DNA from: Apophysomyces variabilis
Lineage: Eukaryota > Mucoromycota > Mucoromycetes > Mucorales > Mucoraceae
Assembly (NCBI GenBank): GCA_002749535.1
Contig: MZZL01000390.1
Coordinates: 215,439-279,438 of the forward strand
Length of the DNA: 64,000 nucleotides
Reading direction: 5' to 3'
The notes beneath the pieces are model-generated. The model did no database searches. It had not been told where the DNA came from and was given only the letters and a program-made list of their open reading frames with translations. Both the position numbers and the translations under genes were made by a program. Below are positions 11,842 to 26,116 of this stretch, piece by piece; position 1 is the stretch's first letter, and each line of letters opens with the position of its first letter.

Positions 11842-14800
11842 CTACAGAGGAAGTTGGAACGTTATCTTCGGCTTGCACTTAGTTTTATAATTACCAAACG
11901 GTTGAACAAAGCTGCGTAGCTTATCGTAACATTCAAATTTAGATTTGTCGATACCCAGTAAGGCCAGCTGCGAAACCAATTATTCATATTGCGTACACTT
12001 CCCATACGTATACCCACCTGTTCGCCTATTTGAAGAACATCCAGATATATTTGTAGTCGAATCTTGTCCTCATCGCTCATAGCAACTTCGCTTGACCCGC
12101 TACCGAGCACCGGCTTGACGGCATTCTTTTTACCCTTTTTTAGCTTTTTTAGCGAGTCTTCTGTCTTCTTCAGGTTGGTAAGAAGCTCGGTAACGATCGT
12201 CATATATCTTTGCAATAATAAGTACTCGATATTGACTAATATGCTTTACCGTGTAACAATCGCTTCTGCAACCATTAGACCCCATATCTCACGCCTGTTT
12301 TCATCAATCCATTCGTTGTGTAGTTCCATGAAATTACGAAACGGCTGGAAAAGATTGGGTATAAAGTTGGAGAACTCAACCGGCGCGGGTTTGTTCGTAT
12401 GCCGATATTGACTAGTGATGCTACGGACATGTTTGAGAGACTCCATACACCGTCGATTCACCATGCCTGTAATCTTCCTATTTGCCTCAGGAATGGTAGA
12501 TTCAGCTAAGTTGTCCAGGATATTTTTCATGCACTCTGGAAACTAATTAGCTTGTTAATTAATGGCAGTCTTTGACAAACCTCGTAATAAGGGCGAGTCA
12601 TGAACGTTAGTTGGTAGCTTGGGCAGTATAGTGGTTTCAGCTTGTATTTTTGTCTTTAAAAGCGCGTGTAAACCAAAATTCCACGTCTTTCATGCAATAC
12701 CTTTTCTATCAAAGTTTCTATGTCGTGTACCAGAATGACAAGCTGTTTCAAGGCTATCATTTCTTCAGCTGTACCTAGTTCCTGGGCAGCGCCGACAGTT
12801 GTTGGAAGCCTTGAAGACATAGATGTCTTTCCTTTCCTTTTTCAATGCTTAATACCACAGGCTTTTTAGATTTACCTTATCCTTTTCCCCTGCCAAGGCT
12901 GTAGCGAGAAGGCAGCCTACCATATTGGTGGCCCAAAGATTGTATCTCCTGAGTAGCTAGTTAATGTTATTCATCATCTGAACTGTATATATTGATATTC
13001 GAAGGAGTACCTGCAAGGTCAGCTTCCAGAACCGATGGGATAGTCCGTGAAGAAATACGTGGTCAGACCAGCACTTCTCAATAGCCTCCGATATTGCTTT
13101 TGAACCAGGCAAAACAAAATCTGCAGTACTATATCAGACCCATGTATGTTAACCTCTGTCGTACCATTCCTAGGTTGAAGTTTCTCCACAGAAATACTGG
13201 CGTTGCTGTCATTTAACAACTCTTCTCCATCGCTTACAATTTCCCGAAACCTACCGAAATGTCAATAAAAGTGACCAGATCATAATAATATATACCTCAA
13301 TTGAAAATACACCGGTAGTTGCCACCGTTTCATGAATTCAGTATAGCTAAGATGGTTGCGAAAGTACAGCAAGGATTTTCTTGAAGAACAGAGCTCTTCA
13401 ATCGAGGTTACAAACGAAATGGACGCGAAATAATTCTATGGATCCATCGTTAGCAGAGGGAAACATGCTGGCAGCTTTTACCTTGTGAAAAAGGTCGGTT
13501 TGACCTGCTGCAAATATGCTAGTGCAGTGTTGGTTGATTCTTTCCACTACTTCTACCCAGAGCGAGTTCACCAGGATTTCGTAGTTTGTGCCCTTCAATG
13601 TTCGCTGAGTCACTTCTAGGATCGGTCTCATATCCTTGGATACGAATGTCAAAATTTTTTGATACATCATTGTCAATGGACTATCCGTAGTCGGTGCCGT
13701 ATTCGCTTTCGGTGACTCCACTGCCTTCCTTGTTATTGTCTGCCAAAACTAAAATGAAACTTTGCTCTTTTAAAGAAATATGAGTACCTTTGTAAGGAAT
13801 GGCCGCACGAATTTCTCGCGGATCAGAGATTCAGCAAAATTGGTCTGATCAATTAAGGCGTATGTTCGAAGACATTGGAGAAGAGATGATTTACTTTCAT
13901 CGGACGGTAGACGAGATAAGGCAGTAGTTAATGCTTTGGACAGTTTATGTTGAAGTGTTTCCTTGATTCGAGATATCCTCTATGTTTTACATCAGCTGCT
14001 GGAATGTACAAGATCGCCCTTATTACCCATTCATTTTCTATAACAAATGGGAGCTGTTTTCCTCTACCAACAAGATGCTGCATCTGATTGAACTCGATCG
14101 CCACTCTCTCGATTTGTTTTCCAAGACTAGATAATAAGTACGTGGTTTTACTTTGCATAACATCAAGTTTACCTATCGTCGGCCTGTTCTACTCCGCTTT
14201 GGGTAGTTAATGAGCTGGTCGATACATCTGCATTGATCTCAAGTAAATCTTCCACTTTTGTGACTGATTCGTGGATATTGAGCAAGAGCTTTAGGCGTGC
14301 CTATAAACTTATTGATTAGACACAGGTTATGAACAGAATTGCCGTTTGGTTACCTTCTTTTTTCTCACCTCAGCTCGACGTTGGAGCTGTTGTTCCAAGG
14401 TATCAATCACTTGTTGAAAACGGGTCCTGACATCCTACGAATACAAGCATCAGAAGCAGCAATATACACGTCGATGCCCACTTGCCTGTACTTGCGATTC
14501 AATCTGTATAAGTGGTTTTCTTAAATCGTCAATTGCTTTATCAACACCTTTGAGATTGGTTGAAAGGTTGATAAAATCTTGGTAGTCGCGATTAATGAGT
14601 TCGACCAATTCAGTCTTTAAGAACTTCAAATGGCTATTAAGCTCTGATTTCAGAGTTTCTAGTCCAAGGTGTCGCCGGCTACACAGAAACTGATCGGGAT
14701 GGAAGTCGTCTGCCATGAAGGCAGAGCGTTCCACCACTTGTTCTGGGAGAGGTTTTAACGAACGTATCAGTTTTTCGTCGTCATCATCGTCGCCAAAGCT

Positions 14801-14842
14801 AAATATATTCCTTTTTTTGTCAGGAACGTTGACCTTGCTCAT
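11842..14842 (-). CDS. COG2: Conserved oligomeric Golgi complex subunit 2 (COG2)
   Basis: Lobe A subunit of the COG tether, which captures intra-Golgi retrograde vesicles. The first exon gives an acidic N-terminus, then the COG2 hallmark region with DDFHPDQFLCSRRHLGL and LINRDYQDFINLSTNLKGVD, continuing into a coiled coil (LEQQLQRRAEV). Middle exons (about 13040-14160) give the helical domain, including WVEVVERINQHC and SLLQCLRTYALIDQTNF. The C-terminal exon contains DEDKIRLQIYLDVLQIGEQ. A final intron just after this then joins an exon ending LLGIDKSKFECYDKLRSFV and stops at 11842-11844. About ten introns. The start at 14842 is the first ATG and matches the family N-terminus. Convergent with the FkbM gene. 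Confidence 0.92.
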
Positions 14843-17123
14843 TGAGTAGTGTTAAGTTTGAAACGCGTTGTGAATCCAAAAAGCAGCTTCTATTCTAGGA
14901 ATCACCGGACTTTGAATTGCACAAACGCAGAATGCAGCAGCGCTTCAGAACGTCAGACAAAGGGCTATCAGACATTGAAATTGTAAAAGGCTTGATGTTA
15001 TTTCCCCTTAAAGAAATGAAGCCAGAAAAGATTTGGTAGGGTCATATAGTAAAACGAAGTTCATAACAGGGAATGTACCGTACCTTAAGGTAACATATTT
15101 GGAAGAGTACTACGGATGAAAGTTTGGATTTATTTAACGACGAAATTGAGCGCTCTCTCTTGCAATATGTCCGCTCTGGTCCGATCCATCAAGAAGAGTA
15201 GATATGAAAAAAACCTGTCACGGCACCAGGAAAAAAAGGTAGAAGGGGAAAGATTTAAGGGAACAAAAGGGGAGGGAGTTCAGAGAGATCTATGGGAAAT
15301 ATAGTAGAGATTATTGTAGGAAGAAGCGCAGTGTTGAGAGCGACGAAAAGAGAAAGAAGAAATAAAAAATAAAATAAAAATCTTATAAGGGGTCTAAACG
15401 GCAGTGAATATATTCTGGGGAGGGAGGGAATTTGAAGAGGATAACCAGGCGAGAAAGTCCTGATGCGGAAGCAGAGGTCTATCACCTGAAGAAGAGAAAT
15501 CGCCATCGGGATGTGTAAGAATGTCCAGTTCCAATAGTAGCATATCCAGTTTGGGCTAAAGTTGTGTCCAATATCATCGTTGGGAGGCTTTGCGTGGCGG
15601 GGTCTTGGGCAGTCTGTTCAATGTTTCCGAGATGGGATCGGCAATAGTGGGCCCAATTCCCAGACGTTGATGGCACTGAGGCATAGGATTGCATGGTTAC
15701 GACTAGTGTATCCTATGTGGTATCGGGAACAAGGAAGGAGTTGGCCACGAAGAGCACGACGGGAGAAGTTATCATTGAATAAGTCTTGAAAACGACATTT
15801 ATCAGGACTATTCAAGGTTAATTTTGTAAATTCTTATCTAATTTTTGGCAAAGCAACAACGGGTGTGTTATTCTGTTACTCTTTCCCCATTAGCGCAACA
15901 ATGGAATCAGTTGCGGATAACTACAAAAAGCATATAGTAATTGCTGGTCAATCAGAAGCGGAGAACTGAAGTTCTCGATATGATTGGCCAGAGTTAACTC
16001 TGTTGGAGCCATATTTCGTTATGATCCATTGTTCTTTGTCACGCTACAGCTGCGATAGCGTACCAAATTTAAAAAATACAAATATGTGTAGAGTTTTGTT
16101 AGATTCTTTAACAAAGCGCATCTTCAATTTTCGAAAATTGTCCTTGAACAAACCCTGATAAAGGCCTTTTTCAAGGCTTATTCTAGGATAATTTTCCTGT
16201 AGTGGAGTATAGCTAAAGAATCGAAAATGGCAGCTGTGCTTTTCCGTTTCGGTAATCGCATCTTTGCTCTAGAGAGATTAAGACTAACACTTTAAGAAAA
16301 CTAAATTACTGTATTTCAGGCAACAAATGACTTCTCAAAGATCTTGCTCAAAAGTTGAATAGTTTTTCTTACACTCGAAGCCGAAACAGCTCGAAGACAG
16401 AGGATAACGCGAGCTTGCGGTTAGCTCTCATGGCTACCTGGCTTTATAGCATATTCTATGTTTCACATGCAGATCATCAACCAGAAGCATAAGTGCGCAT
16501 ACTTGACAGGATTTTTCGACAATCTGTGAGAGAGTTGGTAATAGTATTCTTTGGAGTCCTATTTCTATATGTTGAACATGCCGTAGTTCATTTTGTGGGA
16601 AAAAATCTCTTATCTTATTGGTTTGGTTCTTAGAATAATCCGGAACGACTTTGGTGCAACGAGGGACAAAGTTGAAAATGTCTATAATAAGTTCTTCGAG
16701 ATTGCCGGGACATAGTAACGAGAGCAGTAACTAACTGATCTTGGAAGCAAACGGGTTATTCGGTCGGCAACAAGAACATCCGTGGATCATACATAAGAAA
16801 TAGTCTCATGGTCAAACCGAAGGAAACAGATGCGTATACTCCATTTTAATGAATGGTTACCGGCACCTTGCTATAACCCATACTCATTGCCGGGAACAGT
16901 GATAATGCCTATATCAGATATCGGCTGTATCGACTACTTTTAGGAATCATCTTCGAGATTATGCCAAGGGCGATTATACCGGGAGAAAACCAAACATAGC
17001 AAATAGACCGATCTCTATCTTTTTTCAGTATGATTTCCATATTGGGAAAGTCGTTGACTTCCTTTTCTACAAAAACTTTAACCTGCCCTGGCCTTTTCCT
17101 TCCTGAAATCCCTGCCCCCAAAT
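14843..17123. other. Intergenic between divergent COG2 and PheRS genes
   Basis: About 2.3 kb between two divergently transcribed genes, so it must hold both promoters. A purine-rich tract occupies about 15170-15370. No coding exons recognised; short open frames on both strands overlap each other and lack motifs. Confidence 0.45.
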
Positions 17124-18676
<1,553 letters not shown>

Positions 18677-19727
18677 GAAATAAAGGAGCACAATTCAATA
18701 CCTTTAATGATCTCGTAGCGAGTCTCCGAAGGGATTTTGGCGGTGATTTCCGGGGAAGCATCATTACATTTGTTCGTCATGACAACGCTATTGAAAAAGG
18801 GGTTTGTCGGGAAGCTAGGAAGGAGGGGCTTACCCTATGAATCTCTATTTTTGGGACAGGTTACTAAGGGAACACATGTCATCGCACAACATGCAATACA
18901 GAAACGAAAACCTTAATTACAGCCAATCACATAACAAAAGCTTATTCGAATGCTATCTCGGGTTTTTTTGTGAGCTTGACAAAGATCTCCTTCTTCCTTT
19001 GTTCTTCATGAATCCTACTGCGTTTGCCCGAATGGAACTGAATAAACTATGGATGAATAGATATAATTCGTAACCATCATGCCATGCTACATTTAGATGA
19101 CCATCAGTAGCTCCGGAGAGGTCAAAGGCATGAATTTCCCATTAACAGTATTAATAGCAGCAGTTAAGCTAATTATATCTCGGTATTTACGCGTTTCTGA
19201 CCCTGTTTTCTAAAATATGATGCATTTGGCAATCGACCGTGCTTCATTGTTGTAGTCTTGCTTAGATTATTTTTAGGGACGTGTCACTGTGACACCAACG
19301 TGACGTATATGGAAACACAAATAAAAAATTCTTCAGATTCTCAATTCAGCGTTTGCTAACAATAGACACGGCAGTTTGGGTGTTGTCTGTGCACAAAAGC
19401 TAAAGAAAAAGGGTTGCCAAGGATTCAAAGGGTTCTCAGCAGAACCACGGAAACAATGATGGACGATCGATCAAAAACACGCGATGAACAGTGTAACACA
19501 AGAAAACCAGCTTCCTTACCTCTTTATCTCTATTGAAAAGAAAAAAGTCAGGAGGGCATTTTACCTGGAGAGAAAACTGTCACAAGCGGATGATGTGTGA
19601 GAGTTGCGGGGGGTAAGCTGGCACCGACATTAAGCTACCGATCGAGCAAAATTTATTTTTAAACGCGATACAGCCTTGAAACTCTCGTTTTCTTTCTGTT
19701 TTCTATGCTTCTCTGAGTCAGAGAAGG
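18677..19727. other. Intergenic, PheRS to coiled-coil gene
   Basis: Holds the PheRS 3' UTR and the promoter of the next gene. A 78-codon open frame at 18837-19073 has no recognisable motif. Nothing else seen. Confidence 0.4.
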
Positions 19728-20799
19728 ATGCTTCCGTTGAATACAGACTCCTCGAGCAAATGGTCCAATGATTCATCCGACCTTTTATCAATTGATGATG
19801 TCTCGAAGTCAACAAGCCTTGCAGAATCCTCGGTGGCTGATCTCATCGAAAAATATCAGCATGACACGGAACTATTAAAGCACATTTTAATGGCAAAGGC
19901 ACAGGAGGATAAAGAAAGTATATATTATAGAGTACAGTCTTAAGCCCTATTCCACTTGAGTCATTTTGCTTCTAGGAAGGACTAAACTAACGGATAATTC
20001 TTTCTTTCTTTCTATAGAAACTTGCAGCAGAAGAAATTCGTCAAGCAGAAGAAGCGCGTCTACACTCTAAATACATTGATCTGCAACTCAATCAGCACAA
20101 ACGCTCTAGTCAACAACTATCTCTGGGAGAAGCAACAACACACGAGCGTCTGGATGGTAAATACTCGTTTGCTAAGAGTGATAGAGGGGATCATGGATTA
20201 AACTAGGTATCTTCTTCCTTTTCTGCTTGTTGCTAGGTCCTTCATCCACCAGTGTCCTTTCCACCGAAGATGATTGGTTTTCTTGCTCAACGGGAAACAA
20301 CTTGCCGGTCATCTTGTCTCCTTTTGTGCCGCCCTCCAGGCCTGAGTACGCGGCATCCAATTCACCATCAATAGCATCAGGAATCACTACATCACCCTAC
20401 ATGTCATTTGACACGCCGTTTGCCGATTTGTCATTGTCTACTGCTTCATCACCAGAACCAAACATGGCAGAAACATCATCAGCAGCACAACAACGATCTG
20501 AGGCTTCTTCTTCATCTCAAACAAAGAAAACTTCTAAACGGTCGTTCTCGTTTCCAGGTGATCCAAGTAGAATGCAACATCAGATGAAAAAATCGGATAC
20601 ATTTTCCTCTACCGACACGGACAAACCGCTAGATCATGGGAAAGTCATGGAAGCATTGAGAGCAAAGCTGCGTCGTTCCAGTTCTCCTTATCACAAAGGA
20701 ACGCAAGATCAGTCCACAAACACAACCTCTAGAACTGGTGTTTTGCTCCTCAATCTCAAAACCCGGAAGAAAGCCTCCGCTGGGCGACGTGGCCGGTAA
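19728..20799 (+). CDS. Unrecognised coiled-coil, Ser-rich protein
   Basis: Function not recognised. Three exons (19728-19931, 20018-20156, 20237-20799) join in frame to 301 residues. The N-terminal third has a helical, charged segment (LIEKYQHDTELLKHILMAKA, then KLAAEEIRQAEEARLHSKYI), probably a coiled coil. The rest is Ser/Thr/Pro-rich and probably disordered, ending in a basic tail (KTRKKASAGRRGR). The composition suggests a regulatory or scaffold protein, but no catalytic motif is visible. The first donor could instead lie at 19918, but that would shift the frame, so 19932 (GTACAG) is preferred. The exact 3' end could change if another intron is used near 20750-20800. Confidence 0.65.
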
Positions 20800-23204
20800 T
20801 ATTCTATGTCATTTTATTTATTTATTTCTTTTCTTCTTCCTTATTTTATCTTACCAATGCTATGGGCCGGTCTCCTTTTTGTTTTTATGCGAGCGATATT
20901 TTGCGTATATGTTATTTGTAGATTCGTCTTGTTTCTCTATTATTGCTTATTTTTATGATCCATCGACGGTGTATGATACAGTGTTTTTTCACTTTTTTTT
21001 CTGTCCTTTTTATTTCTCTTAATTCTTTAACCACAGGGTACATGGCTGCAACTAAGAATTCGTAACATTTCAGACATTATAAAGTACTGATGACTAGCAT
21101 CTACCAATGGATGAGGGTTTCCAATTGTTTGATCTTGGATAGTACAACGGGTCGAATTCCTGGTAACTTCAGCCACAATGTTCTCTTTTAGGGGCTCTCG
21201 CTTTTTTTAGAGATCATCAATTCGGTCCTGAAGCCGCGCTAAAGTCGGCGGGATCTGAACCGATATCGCAAATCAAAAGATATGGAATAAGGGCATATCA
21301 GTTAAGATTAAGGTACGAAGTGGGCAGACACTTTGCTAAAGTTTTTGCTGCTAAAGATGGAAGACAATGACAAACCCTTTCCTCGTGAGTTATATTAGTC
21401 ACTGCTACAAATGCAGCTTTGGCTGCAAATGATTTATTTTTCTTTGATAAGGCAAATGGGTTGCAGAATGAATAGCGTCGACGATCATCGTCATATGATC
21501 GTTAAATTTCATAAGCATGGATGAAGCTCCGCAAATCCCAAAATCGCACGACTCTAACACTTTGTATGAGATACATCATTCCTAGTTTGGTATTTGCACT
21601 TTTGCAAATCCAAGAAGAGGAAATTCTTATTAAGCAATGATGATTTATGCATGGCAAGCTATTCATATCTTCATAAATGGTAATAGGGGGTTTCCGGTGA
21701 AAGCTTCATTGTGAAGCGCTAGCACACGAGAGAGTTCTAACTACGACGCTCCGAGCTTGCGACGGAGTGATCGGAGCGGTCAACGTGCAAGCAGACAAGC
21801 GGAGCTACTGCATGGTATGACAAAGGTGTCACACTAAATGCAGGTAGTTAAAATAACAGAGCTCGCAAAATGCGGGATACATAATGTTGGTTAAATTTAG
21901 TACCTTCAGTTACCTGTGGGATCTTTTTCACTTACAATAATATATAGATTGTCCCAATGGAAGAAGACTGCTTCAACTTTATCCGTTCTATGCTTCCCCT
22001 CCCCTTCCCTAATATATAAACAGGGAAAGGTGGTGGTTGGAATGTCATCATCAACCGAAGACCAGTACCATCTTTAAGAGTGGCAGTAATACATCATTCA
22101 TTCTACCTAGTACTCATAATTAGCATTTTCTGCATTGGAAGTAATCTAGTGGCGGAAATATAAATCTCCCGGATCCTCGTACCACTTTTGCAAGACTTAT
22201 TCCGCAATGATCCTTTTTCCTCCCTACATTAAAACGCATGTTCTTTCCATTCTACAAAAATATCCGAACCTTGGGAAGCCTAATTTACCATGCAGGTGAC
22301 ATGACTTACACTACAAGCAGTTAGCAAGACCTCCGAAGCTGAGCCAAAAATAAAGACTTGCCTACTTGTAAAACCTCAACCGACCTTTGATGGTAACTAT
22401 AAGTGCATATTCACCTGTATTACATTGACAAAGGCCTTAGTCATATCGTATTCCCCAGCTCTAACTGACGTTTACAACACCGGTTAGAAAAGATATTTAC
22501 GATAATACAATGGTAACTTTCTGTATAGAAACTCACACAAAAAGAACAGGGCTTACCTGAAAAAGTTTGCTTTGACTATTTCGTAAATTGGTGATCAAAA
22601 TAAAAGAGAAAGGTTAAAACTAGATGAAAGATCCAGAATTGTTACGTCAAACTTCTCGTTTCTATGTTAAAAGGTTCCGCTTCACAAAGGTTTTTAAGAC
22701 TATAATATTGTTACTATAACATCACAACACAATACTATAAGCGTTTACGCTTTACAAGGGAATCTATCTCGTTTAAAGTGCTCAAAGCGGTAGGGTAATG
22801 GCGCTAATATGCAGATTTTTCTTCATCAGCCCTATCAAGCCACACACGCTATCTTTAGGAGAGCAATATAAATCTTTCGGGAGAAGGGAGGAAAAATATT
22901 ATCTGGAAAGTATTAACGTTTAGGACTACAGTTCTTTAAGATTTCATGAGTGCGCTGCATGGTGCAGCATTATCCTGTTGAACATTCAAAACATACACTT
23001 TTGCACCTGCACTGATTTAATATTCAAGTAGCTTATATCTTCGATGTCAAGTATAACCACCAAATGTATGCTCGCTTCATATTTACGTTATGTTTGCAAA
23101 GACTCGCTTCTAATGTGTGCCTCAGGATCTTGACTGGGGCCAGCTCCTTACGATGGGCTATTCCAGATATCTTTGAAATGCAAGGTTTATTATACAGAAT
23201 GCTA
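20800..23204. other. Intergenic between convergent genes
   Basis: About 2.4 kb, AT-rich. One plus-strand stretch at about 21208-21370 reads as a 53-codon coding-like fragment (begins RDHQFGPEAALKSAGSEP) with no start and no recognised family, perhaps a decayed gene or element. No intact gene, tRNA or transposon recognised. Confidence 0.35.
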
Positions 23205-24945
23205 TCAATGCTTTTCCACTACAGTTGTCCAGCCGGTCCTTCTTTGGCCTTTTTTTGCCCATCTGATTATAGAGAATAAGTAGGCTATTCGTAGCTATGA
23301 TATCCTACTTACAGCTCTAGGAGTCCTTCGCCGTTAGGGTTTTTATCTGGATGGTATACAGCGGTAGGAAGTAATGTCTCGATCACGTCATACATAAATG
23401 CTGGTTTTTTCTCGGTCACTTCATCTATATATCCTATGAGATTAACGAAGCGGGATTGCTGACCCATGAAATACCTGGTAACCGCGGCTTTATATAATCG
23501 AACACACAGTCTGGGTTACGCTGATGACGAAGTTCGATATCTCCCTCCTATGAAAATTGTGCAAGTTATTACATTGCTTAAGAATTAGATAAGATTTACC
23601 TTTCTAAATATTAACAGACTCAGTTTGCTCTTGTTAAAATACTTATATTCACTTCTATGTATCTGATTGTTGATGTTCTTTTTGATCCAACAAAAATTTT
23701 CAACATATTTGAAGCCCCATTTGCTAGCTATGTTGACAATTCTTTGAAGCCATTCTTTCTCGAGCCAAATAAAGAGAAATCCAGCCGGGACAATTTCAGG
23801 GACATTCAATGCAGCCTATTTTCGCCGTTTAAAGGTGGCATTAATCGTAAAAGGTACTTACTAGGTCATCGATATGGATTTTTCCTGGTGAAGGTTCCTC
23901 CCCTGGAAGGAGCAAAGGTGGATCCATATATACCGCGCTAAATGACGTACCAAATTGCTTTAGATCTGTGGATAATATGTCTTGTACTTCATGGAACCTT
24001 TTCACATGAAACATCAGCTTTGCATTGTTAAGTCAAGTCAGTTGATACCTTGACCCTACGGGAGTAATATCTGTTTTGATAGATAGTTTTGACAGTATTT
24101 GATGTGCCCATGATCTTGGAATGGGTCTTGCAGGAATCTTAACATAAGTCGGCAGGCTTGGATCGATAGCGCTGCAACGAGGGTTAGCATACCCCATTAC
24201 CTCAATAATGCCAACCTACCTAACACGTTTTTTGACCATGAAATAGTTTCCGTTCCGATCTTGTACCTGAACTTGCATGATTTTGTACCTGGCAATAATA
24301 CTCTCTCGATCTGTCCCTCTCCGAACCCCTGACGATATCTCTTTCGTACTTGCACCTCTACGAGCGCGCTTTGGTCGGGGAGACTCGCCAAATTCAAGAT
24401 CCCAGAAGTCGTCATCGACGTGGATATAGTCGCTACAACTCCAGATTAACCTCTTTGCTTCTCCATAGTATTTGTATTACGCACTCCTCTTCGTATATTT
24501 CATCTGTGTTTCCGTCCCTATTCTCCATTTGCCAAACCTCCAGGGCATCTAATTCCTCCATATCTGTAGAATCAATCATGGCCGTCTTAACGGTAAACGC
24601 TGAAGTACGTTTAAAGACTTCTTGCAACTGTTCTTCCGTCAGTGGTTGTGAATCATCTATTAACATGACATCGGTTTCGGACTTGATGTTTGATCCCCCG
24701 GTTTTGTCTTCATCGACCTTTACTGCCATGGTCGAAAATTCTTTTTGCATTCGTTCCAGTTCCTCGAACTTTTTCATAATCGCTTCCACGGATTCTTCAT
24801 CTTCGACGTAACCAACGTAATGTGCATTGCTACGATGTTACAATTTTTGTTTATCAGTCTTGCATGTTCTACAGCCAGACAAATGTGATGGCTACCTAAC
24901 AACAGTGTTTTTCTGTTTTCGTGCTCTCCGTGGACGACTGCTCAT
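23205..24945 (-). CDS. MT-A70 family N6-adenine methyltransferase-like protein with DPPL motif
   Basis: About 430 residues from roughly nine exons. The N-terminus is basic (MSSRPRRARKQKN), then acidic and helical (EAIMKKFEELERMQKEF), then a linker (SDYIHVDDDFWDLEFG). The MT-A70 domain follows: AVYMDPPLLLPGEEP (DPPL at 23913-23924), VPAGFLFIWLEKEWL, WGFKYVENFCWIKKN, LSLLIFRKEGDIELRHQ, RNPDCVFDYIKP, EKKPAFMYDVIETLLP, and a C-terminal LELWAKKGQRRTGW after the last intron. The order and motifs match MT-A70 proteins. Active members carry DPPW, so DPPL suggests a weak or non-catalytic partner, as in METTL14 or ciliate MTA9 (family knowledge). The RHQRNPD segment and the C-terminus favour the MTA1/MTA9-type DNA 6mA clade over METTL3/14 (inference). 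The exon junction near 24540-24470 is uncertain; a 66-nt intron there best restores the frame. Stop TGA at 23205-23207. Confidence 0.82.
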
Positions 24946-25350
24946 ATTAATTTTGATAAAGAGTATTCTATAGCTTTGAAAAGTCGAGTGCTCTTGCCTT
25001 CAGCTGTGGACGAAAAACATTAACGCGTCCTTGCGGCGCGTGCGGAGGACGCGACCCTGTGACTCGTATTGCTATTCTCGTCAATATCAAACGCTCTTTG
25101 TCCTGCTAGTTAGACTTCCTCTTAGGACAGGGAGGAAAACCACGCCGAAGCAAGATAAAGAAGCGTGTCAAGAATGTTCCGAGCTTAGAGAGAGCTGTTT
25201 CTTACACTTTTTCATCTTTTCATTACCATCACTTATTGTCAAAATTGGACAGTCTTCGATCAAAAATGCAATTCCGTCACACGTATATGGTTTAGCGATT
25301 CCAACTGTTTTTATCAAATACGACAAGATAAGCAAAGGGCTACTGAGTAG
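24946..25350. other. Intergenic upstream of MT-A70 gene
   Basis: About 400 bp between the tandem minus-strand DUF3455-like and MT-A70 genes. It holds the MT-A70 promoter and the 3' region of its neighbour. No feature recognised. Confidence 0.4.
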
Positions 25351-26116
25351 TTACAGAGAGTGTTCTGGAAATTGCCCGCTAACCATTTTATCCCACTCCA
25401 TCTTTTCATCTGATAGCCTCTTCAAACCTTCGCTATTTGTGTAAAACATAAAATAGGCTGTGAACGGCTTATTGACTATAAGTCCCTTTGTCGTGCATGT
25501 TTCTGCAGGTGGAACCACGCCATCGACGGAATTCAATCGAACAACATAAGTTGCATGTGACAGGTAACCATCAGTGGATGCATACACCTTCTGTTCAAGA
25601 TGATCGTCCAGATGGACATTGTCTCCGCGCTCCGCTCGACCTTCTTCCTTCGTGGTAGTGCTAAGAGGCCTACCGGTGCCTACCCAGGAACCATCAGGGT
25701 AATAATACATAACAGGGTAGGTGTCTGGAGGATTTGCCCTAATAATCACAAGTCATGAATTGGTTTGCAATCATTATATGAACTTACATCTGCATAGCTG
25801 GATTAAGCGGAGCTGCTGAAAGTTGTCCAATCTCTTCGCCAGGTCTGTCGAAAGGCATTTCTTTGTCCTTGGTTGGATATAGAAAAGCATGGGTTTGGAC
25901 GTTGTACCAATGCTGGAATCCTTTTTTCTCAGGGTTGCACTGATAGATACGGTTACCCTTGGCATAGAATACATCGTATAGTTTGGCATCTGCAGGTGGT
26001 GAAATACGCTCCTTGACATCTTTGCTTGTCGGGGCTCCCTGGAGCCATGGAAGGAAGTCGGCAGAGCAGAGACTAGCAAAAAGAGTAAAAGCAGAAATAG
26101 CAATAGTAGGCTTCAT
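25351..26116 (-). CDS. Secreted DUF3455-like protein
   Basis: Two exons (26116-25788 and 25738-25351) join in frame to 238 residues. An N-terminal signal peptide is visible (MKPTIAISAFTLFASLCSA). The mature part has GNRIYQCNPEKKGFQHWYNV, then MYYYPDGSWVGTGRPLS and YASTDGYLSHATYVVRLNS. The pattern of a YQC segment, a W-x-VGT turn and a late STATYVxR-like strand resembles DUF3455, a fungal extracellular family of unknown function; this is my recognition and was not tested. The ATG at 26116 is preferred over an upstream in-frame Met because it places the signal peptide at the N-terminus. Confidence 0.72.

Noticed and set aside
21230..21290. Possible minus-strand tRNA (GGTTCAGATCC B box)
   Set aside because: No A box at the right distance and the T stem does not pair.
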